A stretch of DNA of 64,000 bases from Sphaerisporangium fuscum (GCF_018531465.1 NZ_JAHDTF010000005.1:62001-126000), one strand, 5' to 3'. Numbered from the stretch's first letter, positions 25,338-33,574 are shown. Program-made: numbers and translations. The notes: generated by a model from the letters alone, not told the origin.

Positions 25338-25755
25338 CTGTCTCTCCGTTCCCGCCGCCTCCGGGTGCGGTGGGGTCCCGCGCACCCGGACCGGCCGGCG
25401 GTCTGGCCGGAGGCGGGGGCGCCCCCGGACGATCGTTAGGAAAGTTACCTAACGAATGCAACCATCGTTGGCAAAGCCCTGTCAACGACTTCCGCGGAAA
25501 GGATCCAAGCGAAGGCGAGAGCGTGGCATTGACCTGCCGAGACGCCCCTTCCGCCGCACTGGCGGGCTGAAGAGTAAATGTTTGGTCCAGTTTCAGACCT
25601 TATGGGTACCGTTGGGGGAGAAAATCCCGTTACCTAGGTATCCACCCGTCGAGCAGAGCTCGATGCGATGGCAAAGGAAGACCGCCAAGCCAAAAAGATC
25701 ATCCGATTCAGGTATCAGCCATGTGTTCAAACCAGCCAACGCCGGGACGGGCTGC
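25338..25755. other. Divergent intergenic region of csn and the ATPase gene
   Basis: Holds the chitosanase operator at 25435-25453 and presumably promoters in both directions. The ATPase frame is open upstream to 25456, but the translation there (basic, Pro-rich) lacks domain character, so I treat it as noncoding. Confidence 0.45.
25435..25453. promoter_or_regulatory. Palindromic operator upstream of chitosanase
   Basis: GTTAGGAAAGTTACCTAAC: two 9-base arms around a central G with one mismatched pair; flanking C and G extend it to 21 bases. Actinobacterial GH46 genes are known to have a palindromic site bound by the ROK-family repressor CsnR, which senses chitosan oligomers. This site has the right sort of sequence and place, but its match to the published site is from memory. 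Confidence 0.65.
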
Positions 25756-26229
25756 ATGACGTACACCCCTACCTGTCGCAGACCCGTCGGACCGCACGCC
25801 CGGCCGTGCCGGCACGAGGACCAGTGCGCCTCCTGGGTCCTGCTCCCCGACCCCTCCACCGTGCCCAAGACCCGCGAGAGCGCGCGGCACCTGCTCGCCG
25901 AGTGGGGCGTCACCGACCAGGGCGACGTCATCGAGCTGCTGATCAGCGAAGTGGTCACCAACGCGATGCGCCACGCCTGGGGCGGGATGATGACCCTGTG
26001 CCGGGAGCACGGCACGCTGCGCTGCGAGGTGCAGGACACCAGCTCCGCTCTGCCGGAGGTCCGGGAGGCCCACGAGTGCGACGAAGGGGGCCGCGGCATG
26101 TTCCTGCTCGAGGCACTCGCGACGCGGTGGGGCAGCTATCGCGTATCCGCCGGGAAGGTGGTCTGGTTCGAGATCACCTGCCCGGGCGAGAGTCCGGCCT
26201 GCCCCGAGGACCTCGAACGGTCCGCATGA
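25756..26229 (+). CDS. RsbW-like ATP-binding (anti-sigma factor type) protein
   Basis: About 157 aa from ATG 25756. A single HATPase_c domain: N box in IELLISEVVTNAMRHAWGG, then QDTSSALPEV, and the G box in DEGGRGMFLLEALATRWG. Streptomycetes and relatives have many such stand-alone kinase-like proteins, which bind sigma or anti-anti-sigma factors. The first 25 residues are unusual, with three Cys (CRRPVGPHARPCRHEDQC), perhaps a metal or redox site. An ATG at 25663 would add 31 residues. The stop overlaps the next small ORF by ATGA. Confidence 0.75.
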   Translation: MTYTPTCRRPVGPHARPCRHEDQCASWVLLPDPSTVPKTRESARHLLAEWGVTDQGDVIELLISEVVTNAMRHAWGGMMTLCREHGTLRCEVQDTSSALPEVREAHECDEGGRGMFLLEALATRWGSYRVSAGKVVWFEITCPGESPACPEDLERSA

Positions 26230-26375
26230 TGAACGACCCGGCACGACGCGACGGCGAACCGCGGCGCACCCGCGACGACGCCGGACGCGCCTGGAAGATC
26301 CGCAAACCCCGCAAGAGGGTCGTCGAGCCCACCCTGGACCTGCGCACCCCCTCCGGACGCGTGCTCCCCTACTGA
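26226..26375 (+). CDS. Small basic protein coupled to the RsbW-like gene
   Basis: A 49-aa ORF starting at an ATG that overlaps the ATPase stop by ATGA. It is very rich in Arg and Lys (AWKIRKPRKRVVEP) and ends RTPSGRVLPY. No known domain. The overlap and codon-position bias support translation; the function is unknown. Confidence 0.45.
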   Translation: MMNDPARRDGEPRRTRDDAGRAWKIRKPRKRVVEPTLDLRTPSGRVLPY

Positions 26376-26422
26376 CCTCCCCACTGCCGGCGATCTCCCT
26401 GGTCCCCCGCCGGCCGGTGCCG

Positions 26423-27388
26423 TCAATTCCGGTAGAGAGCGAGCATGCGTTCGGCGGCCTCGGTCAGGAGGGCGCGCAGCGACGGCGGGTCCAGCACCTC
26501 GGCCTCGGGACCGAGGCGCAGGACCACGGTGTAGGCGACCTCCAGGGACTCGACCGGCAGGCGGGTGACCACCCAGCCCCGCTCGTCGGGCTCCCCCGCC
26601 GCCGCGAGGGCCCGCCGGACCGCCGGCGGCTCCACGGCCGTCCTCAGCAGCCGCACACCCCACGGGCTCAGGCGCACGGTGATCTCCTCCGACAGCAGCG
26701 AGGTGACGAACCCCTCCACTCCCCGCGCCCAGTACCCGACGAGATCGAACCCCTCGTCCCGCGTGAACTCCTCACCGGTGGGCGTCACCGAGACCATCCG
26801 GTCCACCCGGTACGTCCGGTGGTCCTCGCCCACCTGCGCCACCAGGTACCAGACGCCGTTCTTCAGCACCAGCCCGTACGGACGCGCCGTCCGGCGGACC
26901 TCGCGGTCGCGGCGGTAGCGCAGCTCCACCACCTGATCACGCCACACGGCGGCGGCGAGCCCGGCCAGCAGCGGAGGCGGGTCCGCCTCGGCGAACCAGC
27001 CCGGCGCGTCCAGGTGGAACCGCTGACCGGCGCGGGCGGAGGCGTCGCGCAGGCCCGGCGGCAGCGCGGCCAGCACCTTCAGCCGGGCGGCGGACCCCGC
27101 GTCGGTGAGCCCCATGTCCTTGATCGGCCCGGTGAGCCCCGACAGGAACAGCGCCTCGGCCTCGTCCCGGCTGAGCCCGGTCAGCCGGGTGCGGTAGCCG
27201 CCTATCAGCCGGTACCCGCCCCCGCGTCCCCGCTCGGCGTACACCGGCACCCCGGCGGCCGACAGCGCCATGACGTCACGCGTGACCGTCCGCTCGGACA
27301 CCTCCAGCTCGCGGGCCAGCTCGGCGGCCGTCATCGTCTCCCGTGACTGGAGCAGCAGGACCAGCGAGATCAACCTGGAGGCGCGCAC
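26423..27388 (-). CDS. WYL-domain transcriptional regulator
   Basis: A 321-aa regulator. N-terminal HTH_11/DeoR-like winged helix: RLISLVLLLQSRETMTAAEL, ARELEVSERTVTRDVMALSAAGVPVYAERGR in the next helices. The WYL domain follows at about 145-225, with RPYGLVLKNGVWYLVA and YRVDRMVSV; C-terminal WCX-like part to 321. WYL domains bind ligands or single-stranded nucleic acid and switch DNA binding. It is ten bases from the convergent-side neighbour, the epimerase gene at 27398, and may be co-transcribed with it. Confidence 0.88.
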   Translation of the reverse strand: MRASRLISLVLLLQSRETMTAAELARELEVSERTVTRDVMALSAAGVPVYAERGRGGGYRLIGGYRTRLTGLSRDEAEALFLSGLTGPIKDMGLTDAGSAARLKVLAALPPGLRDASARAGQRFHLDAPGWFAEADPPPLLAGLAAAVWRDQVVELRYRRDREVRRTARPYGLVLKNGVWYLVAQVGEDHRTYRVDRMVSVTPTGEEFTRDEGFDLVGYWARGVEGFVTSLLSEEITVRLSPWGVRLLRTAVEPPAVRRALAAAGEPDERGWVVTRLPVESLEVAYTVVLRLGPEAEVLDPPSLRALLTEAAERMLALYRN

Positions 27389-27397
27389 ACCTCATCC

Positions 27398-28327
27398 TCA
27401 CACCGGCCGGCGGGCCTCCAGCTCGGCGAGGGTCCGCCGCAGGGTCTCCTCCACCGGGGTGGGCGCGAGGGAGAAGGTCCGCCCGGAGCGGGTGGAGTCG
27501 ACACGGAAGGACTCATCCGACATGTACAGGGTCTCCTCCAGCTCCGCCCAGATCGGCGCGGTCAGCCCGAGGAGGGCGAGCTCGCGGTCACTCATCTGCT
27601 CCACGCGCGGCTCCGGCGCACCCGCGAGGACGGCCAGGCGCACGGCCAGGTCGCGTACCGAGATCTCGTTCATCGGGGCGTGCCATGCCCGCCCCCACGC
27701 CCGCTCGTCCCTGCTCACGGCGACCAGCGCGCGGGCCACATCGGCGATCGACGAGTACGGGTGCGGCGTGTCGACGTGCCCGGCCACGAGGGCGAGCTCA
27801 CCGGCGAGCACGCGCGGCTGCACCATCAGCGTGAACACCGAGGCCGCTCCCGGGCCGACGAACTGCCCGGCCCGCACCTCCGTCACCCGCACCCGTCCCG
27901 CCTCGTGGGCCGCGAGCGCCTCCTCCCACATCCGGGCCCGGGTGCGCCCCTTCGGCCCGGCCGCGTTCAACGGGGAGTCCTCGGTGATCAGCTCGTGCCC
28001 GGGACCGTACCCGTACAGGTTGCCGAGCATGACGTACCCCGCCCCCGTGCGTTCGGCCGCCGTCAGCAGCGCGGCGTGCAACGGCGGGAACTCCGCCGGC
28101 CACAGGTGGTAGGCCGGAGCGGCGCAGCCGAACAGCGTGGCCGCCCCCTTGACGATGTCGGTCAGGCCGTCGGCGTCCGTGACATCGGCCGCGATCCGCT
28201 CGATCGACGGATGCTCGGGCCCGCCGCCGCCGCGCGACACCAGGCGGACCTCCTCGCCCGCCTCGGCGAGCAGCAGTGCGGTGGCACTCCCGGTGGCACC
28301 CCGGCCCGCGACCACGTGCAACGACAT
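27398..28327 (-). CDS. NAD(P)-dependent epimerase/dehydratase-like protein
   Basis: A 309-aa atypical SDR. Start MSLHVVAGRGATGSATALLL with a GxGxxG-like site and GGAGGAAGAAC before the ATG. MLGNLYGYGP carries the Tyr in place of the usual YxxxK. VDTPHPYSSIADVARALV is typical of NmrA/epimerase proteins. The reaction is unknown. The divergent gene at 28449 codes for a GlxA-type regulator that may control it. Confidence 0.75.
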   Translation of the reverse strand: MSLHVVAGRGATGSATALLLAEAGEEVRLVSRGGGGPEHPSIERIAADVTDADGLTDIVKGAATLFGCAAPAYHLWPAEFPPLHAALLTAAERTGAGYVMLGNLYGYGPGHELITEDSPLNAAGPKGRTRARMWEEALAAHEAGRVRVTEVRAGQFVGPGAASVFTLMVQPRVLAGELALVAGHVDTPHPYSSIADVARALVAVSRDERAWGRAWHAPMNEISVRDLAVRLAVLAGAPEPRVEQMSDRELALLGLTAPIWAELEETLYMSDESFRVDSTRSGRTFSLAPTPVEETLRRTLAELEARRPV

Positions 28328-28448
28328 GTTCTTCCTCCAAGGAAAGGGATATGGATCGCGCTTCTCCCGGGAAGCGCACTCCCCACTGTCCCGGCGGGGC
28401 AGGATGTGCGACAGTGGCCTGAATGCCAAGCATCCGGAGGTTCTGGCC

Positions 28449-29393
28449 ATGCACCGCATCGCGGTCGTCGCGGTTCGACCGGTGATGAGCTTCGACCTGT
28501 CCATCCCGCTCATGGTCTTCAACAGCGCCGAGGTGGACGGGCGACCGGCGTACGAGGTGGTCGTCTGCACGGCCGAACCAGGGATCGTCCCGACGGTGGG
28601 CGGCCCGGACGTGGTGGTCCCCGACGGGCTCGACGCCGTCGCCGGGGCCGACACGGTGATCGTCACCGGCAGCGGCGGCGAGGACGCCCCGCAGGCCACG
28701 CTCACGGCGCTCAGGCGAGCCGCCGAGGCCGGCAGCCGCATCGCGTCCATCTGCACGGGAGCGTTCGTCCTCGCCCAGGCCGGGCTGCTCGACGGACGCC
28801 GCGCGACGACCCACTGGGGGCTGGCCGCCGACCTCGCGCGACGGTATCCGGCCGTCGACGTGCAGGCCGACGTGCTCTACGTCGAGGACGACGGCATCCT
28901 GACCTCCGCCGGGGCCGCCGCCGGCATCGACCTGTGCCTCCACGTCGTCCGCGTCGACCACGGCGCGGCGGCGGCGAACATGGCGGCGCGCCTCGCCGTC
29001 GTCGCGCCGGTCCGCCCGGGCGGGCAGTCACAGTTCATCGAGGCCCCGCTGCCGCCCGAACGCGGCACCTCCCTCGCCGCCACACGCGCCTGGGCGCTCG
29101 AACGGCTCGACCAGCCGCTCACCCTCTCCGACCTGGCCCGGCACGCCGGCACGAGCATCCGTACGCTCACCCGCCGCTTCCACGCCGAGACGACGCTCAG
29201 CCCGCTGCAGTGGCTGCTCCACCAGCGCGTCGAGCGGGCGCGGCTGCTGCTGGAGACCACGTCCCTGCCGATGGACCTGGTCGCCCGCGACAGCGGCCTC
29301 GGCACCGCCGACTCCCTGCGGCAGCACCTGGTGCGCCGGTTCGGCGTCACCCCCACGGCCTACCGGGCCTCGTTCACCCGCTCCCCGGCCTGA
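28449..29393 (+). CDS. GlxA-family regulator (DJ-1/PfpI domain plus AraC HTH)
   Basis: A 314-aa protein. The N-terminal DJ-1/PfpI-like domain (residues 3-170) has GADTVIVTGSGGE and the nucleophile-like Cys in IASICTGAFVLAQAGLL, followed by RRATTHWGLAADLARRYP. The C-terminal AraC domain has LTLSDLARHAGTSIRTLTRRF and MDLVARDSGLGTADSLRQHL. Such proteins are usually activators that respond to amino or amide compounds. GGAGG precedes the ATG. Confidence 0.9.
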   Translation: MHRIAVVAVRPVMSFDLSIPLMVFNSAEVDGRPAYEVVVCTAEPGIVPTVGGPDVVVPDGLDAVAGADTVIVTGSGGEDAPQATLTALRRAAEAGSRIASICTGAFVLAQAGLLDGRRATTHWGLAADLARRYPAVDVQADVLYVEDDGILTSAGAAAGIDLCLHVVRVDHGAAAANMAARLAVVAPVRPGGQSQFIEAPLPPERGTSLAATRAWALERLDQPLTLSDLARHAGTSIRTLTRRFHAETTLSPLQWLLHQRVERARLLLETTSLPMDLVARDSGLGTADSLRQHLVRRFGVTPTAYRASFTRSPA

Positions 29394-29436
29394 AAAACAG
29401 GTGCCTCGGGCGTGCCGCCGATGCCAGCATCAGGGG

Positions 29437-30135
29437 ATGAGCACCGCCTGGACACTCGACGAACTCGCCCACGCCGGACCGGAACACCTCGATCCGGACT
29501 TCGTGGCGGGGTACGACCGCAAGCAGGGGCGCCCGGACCCCGGCCCCGACCTCGCCGCGCTCGCCGAGCACGGGGTGGACGAGACGGCGACGGTCGTCGA
29601 CCTGGCCGCCGGCACGGGACAGTTCGCGCTGGCCGCCGCGTCCCGGTTCCGGCGTGTCGTGGCGACCGACGTCTCACCCGCGATGCTGGAGTTCCTGCGC
29701 GGCCGCGCCGCCCAGGCCGGGCTCTCGAACCTCGAAGTCGTCCGGGCGGGCTTCCTGTCCTACGAGCACGCGGGCGGCCAGGTGGACGCCGTCCACACCC
29801 GTAACGCGCTGCACCAGTTGCCCGACTTCTGGAAGACCGTCGCCCTGGAGCGGATCGCCGCGATGCTACGGCCCGGCGGCGTCCTGCGGCTGCGCGATCT
29901 GATCTTCGACTTCCAGCCGGCGGAGGCGGGCGAGGTCCTCGAACGCTGGATGGCGGGCGCGGTCGACGACCCGTCCCGGGGATACACGCGCGAAGACTAC
30001 GCAGAGCACCTGCGCACCGAGTACAGCACCTTCCGCTGGCTCCTCGAACCCATGCTGTCCGCCACGGGCTTCGAAATCATCGACGTGGAATACCAGGCCC
30101 GCGTCTACGGCGCCTACACCTGCGTGAAACGCTGA
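29437..30135 (+). CDS. Class I SAM-dependent methyltransferase
   Basis: A 232-aa enzyme with motif I ATVVDLAAGTGQFALAAA, acidic residue after VVATDVSPAML, and IAAMLRPGGVLRLRDLIF as the post-motif strand. NALHQLPDFWKTVAL resembles the catalytic loop of small-molecule methyltransferases. The substrate is not known. A hairpin with U-run follows directly. Confidence 0.8.
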   Translation: MSTAWTLDELAHAGPEHLDPDFVAGYDRKQGRPDPGPDLAALAEHGVDETATVVDLAAGTGQFALAAASRFRRVVATDVSPAMLEFLRGRAAQAGLSNLEVVRAGFLSYEHAGGQVDAVHTRNALHQLPDFWKTVALERIAAMLRPGGVLRLRDLIFDFQPAEAGEVLERWMAGAVDDPSRGYTREDYAEHLRTEYSTFRWLLEPMLSATGFEIIDVEYQARVYGAYTCVKR

Positions 30136-30168
30136 AAGGGCGCCATTCTCGCGAATGAGCGCCCTTTT
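30135..30168 (+). terminator. Intrinsic terminator
   Basis: Stem AAAGGGCGC-CATTC with GAATG-A-GCGCCCTTT, 4-base loop TCGC, single bulged A, then TTTT. It begins at the stop codon of the methyltransferase gene. Confidence 0.88.
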
Positions 30169-30299
30169 GGCTTCACATATTTCCGTGGTGGCGAAATGGC
30201 GCCGCCGGGCCCCGTCGCCGTCGTGGTGCGTGCGTTTTCGGCGCCGCGTCGGCGAGAAATGGTACGGCGATGCCGGCGCCGTTCACGGCGGCCCGCCGG

Positions 30300-31082
30300 C
30301 TAGTCGTTGGGGCCGGGCGTGGGAGTCGGCGTCGGCGTCTCCGACGAGGCATCCGGGGAGGGCGTGGCCGTGACGGTCTGAGTGACCGTGGCGGTGGCCG
30401 TCGCCGTGGCCGTCTCGGTGGCCGTGACCGTGGCGGTGGCCGTCGCCGTGGCCGTCTCGGTGGCCGTGACCGTGGCCGTCTGCGTGACCGTCGCCGTGGC
30501 CGTGGCGGTCACCGTCCGGGTGGCGGTCGCGGTGGCCGTGACGGTCTGCGTCGCGGTGGCCGTGGCCGTCTGCGTCGCGGTGGCCGTGGCGGTCTGCGTC
30601 GCGGTGGCCGTGGCGGTCTGGGTGGCGGTGGCCGTGGTCGTGATCGTGGGGGTGGTGGTCGGGGTCAGGGTGACGGTGACCGTGGGGGACGGGGTCGCGG
30701 GGGCCGCGACCGTGACCGACGCGCCGCCCTTCTTCTTGTACGTCCCCGCGCCCAGGTAGGCGCCCTGCCAGGCCGTCCGCCCGGCGCCCACCAGCACCTT
30801 GGCGGCGACCGTACGGCAGGACTTCTTCTGGCACACCTGCTGCCGCACAGTGACCTGCCTGGCGGCTTTGTTGGGGTTCGTCACCTGAACCTTGAGATAA
30901 GACTTCCCACTGACTTTCAGAAGGTAAGTCCGGATCACCGGCTTCTTCTCGGCCACGCGGGACGTCGCGGCGGCGGGAGCGATCCTGACTCCGGGTGCCA
31001 GCGCCGCCAGTAAGGCGACGAATCCGAGGAAGGTGATGGCGACCACCACCAGAGGGAGAACTCGACCGTATGTAGTTCGCAT
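30300..31082 (-). CDS. Exported protein with Thr/Ala tandem-repeat domain
   Basis: About 260 aa from ATG 31082 (GTG 31118 is an alternative). A hydrophobic helix (VLPLVVVAITFLGFVALLAAL) anchors or exports it. Residues ~45-120 form a small beta domain with a Cys pair in CQKKSCRTV and pattern KVQVTNPNKAARQVTVRQQV. The last ~130 residues are nearly only Thr, Ala and Val with regular Gln/Glu, in 8-residue units like TATATATQ, ending in a Thr-Pro tail (TPTPTPTPG). Such segments are usually extended, possibly O-glycosylated, stalks that span the cell wall. No LPXTG sorting signal is present. Confidence 0.7.
   Translation of the reverse strand: MRTTYGRVLPLVVVAITFLGFVALLAALAPGVRIAPAAATSRVAEKKPVIRTYLLKVSGKSYLKVQVTNPNKAARQVTVRQQVCQKKSCRTVAAKVLVGAGRTAWQGAYLGAGTYKKKGGASVTVAAPATPSPTVTVTLTPTTTPTITTTATATQTATATATQTATATATQTATATATQTVTATATATRTVTATATATVTQTATVTATETATATATATVTATETATATATATVTQTVTATPSPDASSETPTPTPTPGPND
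30360..30660. repeat. In-frame minisatellite (about 24-bp units) coding Thr/Ala repeats
   Basis: Repeated units close to GTGGCCGTGGCCGTCTGCGT, with larger ~54-bp copies at the 30380-30470 end. They give units such as TATATATQ on the minus strand. The near identity of neighbouring units suggests growth and loss by slippage; the opposite strand also reads open as a Val/Ala repeat, which is a shadow. Confidence 0.8.
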
Positions 31083-31230
31083 GGCAGAGATTTCGGTAGG
31101 CCGCTGATTGCCAGCCACTTATATCAGTTAACCGAGACACATGACGGATTTGTACAGAAACCGGTTGGGACGACTACTCAACGCGAACGGCAGGTTTCCC
31201 ACCATGACACCGCCGACAGGGGCCGGAGGT

Positions 31231-31476
31231 TCAGTCGACCCAGGTGACGTTGAAGATGCGGATCAGCTCCGCGCACTGGTCGACGTGGAAGGCCATCACG
31301 CCGAAGTCGCCGAAAAGGGTGTGCCGGAACTCCGGCTCCTCGAGGTACAGCACCTCGGCGTCCCAGGGGGCGTCGACGAGGTCGGCCGCCCGCTTGACCA
31401 GGGCGTCGAAGGCCTCGTCCGGAAGCCCTTCCAACTGGGCCAGAGCCGACAGGTGGAACTCCACGCGATAGCTCAC
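31231..31476 (-). CDS. RelE/ParE-like small protein, possible toxin
   Basis: An 81-aa protein starting VSYRVEFHLSALAQLEGLPDEAFDALVKRA, the usual opening of RelE/ParE folds (beta strand, then two helices). It goes on with LEEPEFRHTLFGDFGVMAFHVD and ends FNVTWVD. The GTG start overlaps the upstream DUF6247-like stop (GTGA). Pairing of a small upstream protein with a RelE-like protein suggests a toxin-antitoxin unit, but the catalytic residues of mRNA-cutting RelE are not clear, so toxicity is an inference. Confidence 0.6.
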   Translation of the reverse strand: MSYRVEFHLSALAQLEGLPDEAFDALVKRAADLVDAPWDAEVLYLEEPEFRHTLFGDFGVMAFHVDQCAELIRIFNVTWVD

Positions 31477-31763
31477 AGACGCTCGGCCCAGCCCGGGACG
31501 GCCTGCTCGGCCGGCACGAACTCGCCGGAGCGGCCCTCGCGGACGGCCTGTGCCGCGCTCTCGAACCCCGGAGTGGAGAAGGCCACGGCCCGCAGGCGCC
31601 AGGCGTGCAGCAGTTCGCGGAGCTGGCGGAACCGCCACACCTCGTGGGCGGCGTCGAGGGCCTGGTGGTACTCGCCGAGGAACTGCTCGTGCCACGCCTC
31701 GGGCAAGGCGCGCAAGATCTCCGTGGGGTCGTACCCATCGTCGTGCAGCGGCTCAGCGGTCAC
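31473..31763 (-). CDS. DUF6247-like protein, possible antitoxin
   Basis: A 96-aa protein beginning MTAEPLHDDGYDPTEILRALPEAW, then EQFLGEYHQALDAAHEVWRFRQLRELLHAWRLRA in helices. This layout is that of small actinobacterial DUF6247 proteins, which usually stand before a RelE-like gene. Coupled by GTGA to the next gene. Confidence 0.6.
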   Translation of the reverse strand: MTAEPLHDDGYDPTEILRALPEAWHEQFLGEYHQALDAAHEVWRFRQLRELLHAWRLRAVAFSTPGFESAAQAVREGRSGEFVPAEQAVPGWAERL

Positions 31764-31862
31764 GCGCCAAGCCTAGCCCGAGGATCCGCCAGAGACGGGC
31801 AGGTCACGACGGCCGGCGCATCACAGGGGCGCCCGACCGCCGTGAGGAGCGAAGAGTGGCCC

Positions 31863-32807
31863 TCAACGCCCGAGCGTCTCGACGGTCACCTGCCACAGCC
31901 GTTCGGCGGCCTCGGGGTCGAGCGCGTACGCGGCGACACCTCGGCGCTCGCCCGGCTCGTTCGGCCCCGCCTCCTGGCAGTCCTCGAAGTACCGGCCGCC
32001 GATGCCTTCGAGCAGCGGCGACGTCGCGACCAGCACGGAGGTGGCGGCGCCCTGCTCGGGGGTCTTCCACGTGAAGGCGGCGGCCGCGGCCTGGCTCACG
32101 AGCTGCTGGAGGCTCTCCTCGGTCATGTGCCGCTGGAGGTTGGTCCGGATGCCGCCGGGCATCAGGGAGTTCACGGTGATACCGTCGGCGGCCCACCGCT
32201 TGGTCGCCTCGACGGCGAAGAGCACGTTGGCCGTCTTGGACTGCCCGTAGGCGGCCCACGGCTCGTAGGCGCGCTCGCGGAAGTGGATGTCCTCGAAGAC
32301 GACCGGCGAGCGCAGGTGGGCGCTGGAGCTGACCGAGACGACGCGGGCGCCGCCGGCCGCCGCGAGCGCCCGGTGCAGGCCGGTGGCCAGCGCGAAGTGG
32401 CCGAGGTGGTTGGTGGCGAACTGCAGCTCCCAGCCCTCCGGGGTGCGCGTCTCGGGGGACGCCATCACGCCGGCGTTGTTGACCAGGACGTGCAGCGGCC
32501 CGTCCCACGCGGCGGCGAACGAGGCCACCGACGCCTGGTCGGCCAAATCGAGGTGGGCCACCAGGACCTGCTTGTTGCCCGTGGTCGCCACGATGTCGTC
32601 CGCGGTCCGCCGGCCGGCCTCGAGGTCGCGGACCGCCAGGGTCACCTCCGCCCCCGCTCCGGCGAGCGCCCGCGCGGTCTCGATTCCGATGCCGGAGGCG
32701 CCGCCGGTCACGATGACGCGGCGGCCGGTCAGGTCGATGCCGTCCACGACCTCGGCGGCGGTGGACCGGGCGGTGAACGGTGTGGTGATGCGTGTGGTCG
32801 CAGTCAT
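31863..32807 (-). CDS. Short-chain dehydrogenase/reductase
   Basis: A 314-aa classical SDR with an N-terminal lead. NADP site VIVTGGASGIGIETARAL, DLADQASV, VNNAGVM, catalytic Ser in VSVSSSAHL and Tyr/Lys in YGQSKTANV, then NSLMPGGIRTNLQRH. The sequence is closest in style to retinol-dehydrogenase/WW-oxidoreductase-like actinobacterial SDRs. Substrate unknown. The divergent TetR gene and the paired palindromes between them point to repression of this gene by that TetR. Confidence 0.86.
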   Translation of the reverse strand: MTATTRITTPFTARSTAAEVVDGIDLTGRRVIVTGGASGIGIETARALAGAGAEVTLAVRDLEAGRRTADDIVATTGNKQVLVAHLDLADQASVASFAAAWDGPLHVLVNNAGVMASPETRTPEGWELQFATNHLGHFALATGLHRALAAAGGARVVSVSSSAHLRSPVVFEDIHFRERAYEPWAAYGQSKTANVLFAVEATKRWAADGITVNSLMPGGIRTNLQRHMTEESLQQLVSQAAAAAFTWKTPEQGAATSVLVATSPLLEGIGGRYFEDCQEAGPNEPGERRGVAAYALDPEAAERLWQVTVETLGR

Positions 32808-32866
32808 GGTTCGTCCCGTCTCGCTCGGCCATGCGAACCGGAAGGCCGAGCCGGTAGGCTGAAATC

Positions 32867-32878
32867 GGAGGAACCTCC
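32867..32878. promoter_or_regulatory. TetR operator copy 1
   Basis: GGAGGAACCTCC, 5-bp inverted arms around AA, within ATCGGAGGAACCTCCGG. A second copy lies 32 bp downstream. It is 60 bp upstream of the SDR start. Confidence 0.65.
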
Positions 32879-32898
32879 GGATGCCTACGACTCTAAGT

Positions 32899-32910
32899 GG
32901 AGGAACCTCC
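32899..32910. promoter_or_regulatory. TetR operator copy 2
   Basis: Second GGAGGAACCTCC, flanked by GT and GATTAG. The centres of the two sites are 32 bp apart, about three helical turns. It lies 80 bp before the chosen TetR start. Confidence 0.65.
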
Positions 32911-32989
32911 GATTAGCAAATTGCGATCTCCCTTAGCGGACCGCTTGGACGAAGTGGGACAGTTGAGCCGAGACGACGAGGAGGACGCG

Positions 32990-33574
32990 GTGCCGCCACC
33001 GGACCCCCGGCCGCTGCGCGCCGACGCGCGGCGCAACCGCGAGCGGTTGCTCGACGCCGCCGTGCGCGCGTTCTCCCACGACGGGCCCGAAGTCACGCTC
33101 GAGGCGATCGCCAAGGACGCCGGCGTCGGCATCGGCACCCTGTACCGCCACTTCCCCACCCGTGAGGCGCTGGTCGAGGCGGCGTACCGCAACGAGCTCA
33201 CCCGGCTGTGCGACGCCGCCGCCGAGTTGCTCGCCACCATGCCCCCCGGCGAGGCGACGCGTGCCTGGATGGACCGCTTCCTCGACTACATGACCACCAA
33301 GCGGGGCATGTCCGACGCGCTGCACGCGGTCATCGCCTCCGGCTGCAATCCGTTCACCGAGAGCCGCGACCGCATGGAGGCCGCGATGACCACGCTGCTC
33401 CAGGCCGGCGCCGACGACGGCGCCGTGCGCGCGGACGTCGACCCCATCGACGTCCTGAGGAGCCTGGTCGGCGTCACCCTCGTGGCGGGTGAGCCGGACC
33501 AGCGCGACCAGGCCGGCCGCATGCTCGACCTGCTGATGGACGGCCTGCGCTACCGCGCCGCCGGCACTCCCTGA
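32990..33574 (+). CDS. TetR-family repressor
   Basis: A 194-aa regulator. GTG 32990 is preceded by GAGGAGG; the longer frame from 32897 would begin inside an operator and is rejected. Start VPPPDPRPLRADARRNRERL, then the HTH VTLEAIAKDAGVGIGTLYRHFPTREALVEA at about residues 35-65 (in two helices). The ligand domain continues with a TetR_C_33-like pattern (MDRFLDYMTTKRGMSDALH). It probably represses itself and the divergent SDR gene through the paired palindromes. Confidence 0.88.
   Translation: MPPPDPRPLRADARRNRERLLDAAVRAFSHDGPEVTLEAIAKDAGVGIGTLYRHFPTREALVEAAYRNELTRLCDAAAELLATMPPGEATRAWMDRFLDYMTTKRGMSDALHAVIASGCNPFTESRDRMEAAMTTLLQAGADDGAVRADVDPIDVLRSLVGVTLVAGEPDQRDQAGRMLDLLMDGLRYRAAGTP

Noticed and set aside
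30360..30660. Regular repeats that could suggest a CRISPR array
   Set aside because: The units are in frame, contiguous and without unique spacers; they code for a protein repeat.
30382..30759. Plus-strand Val/Ala repeat ORF opposite the Thr/Ala protein
   Set aside because: It is the complementary reading of the same minisatellite and has no ribosome site or signal.
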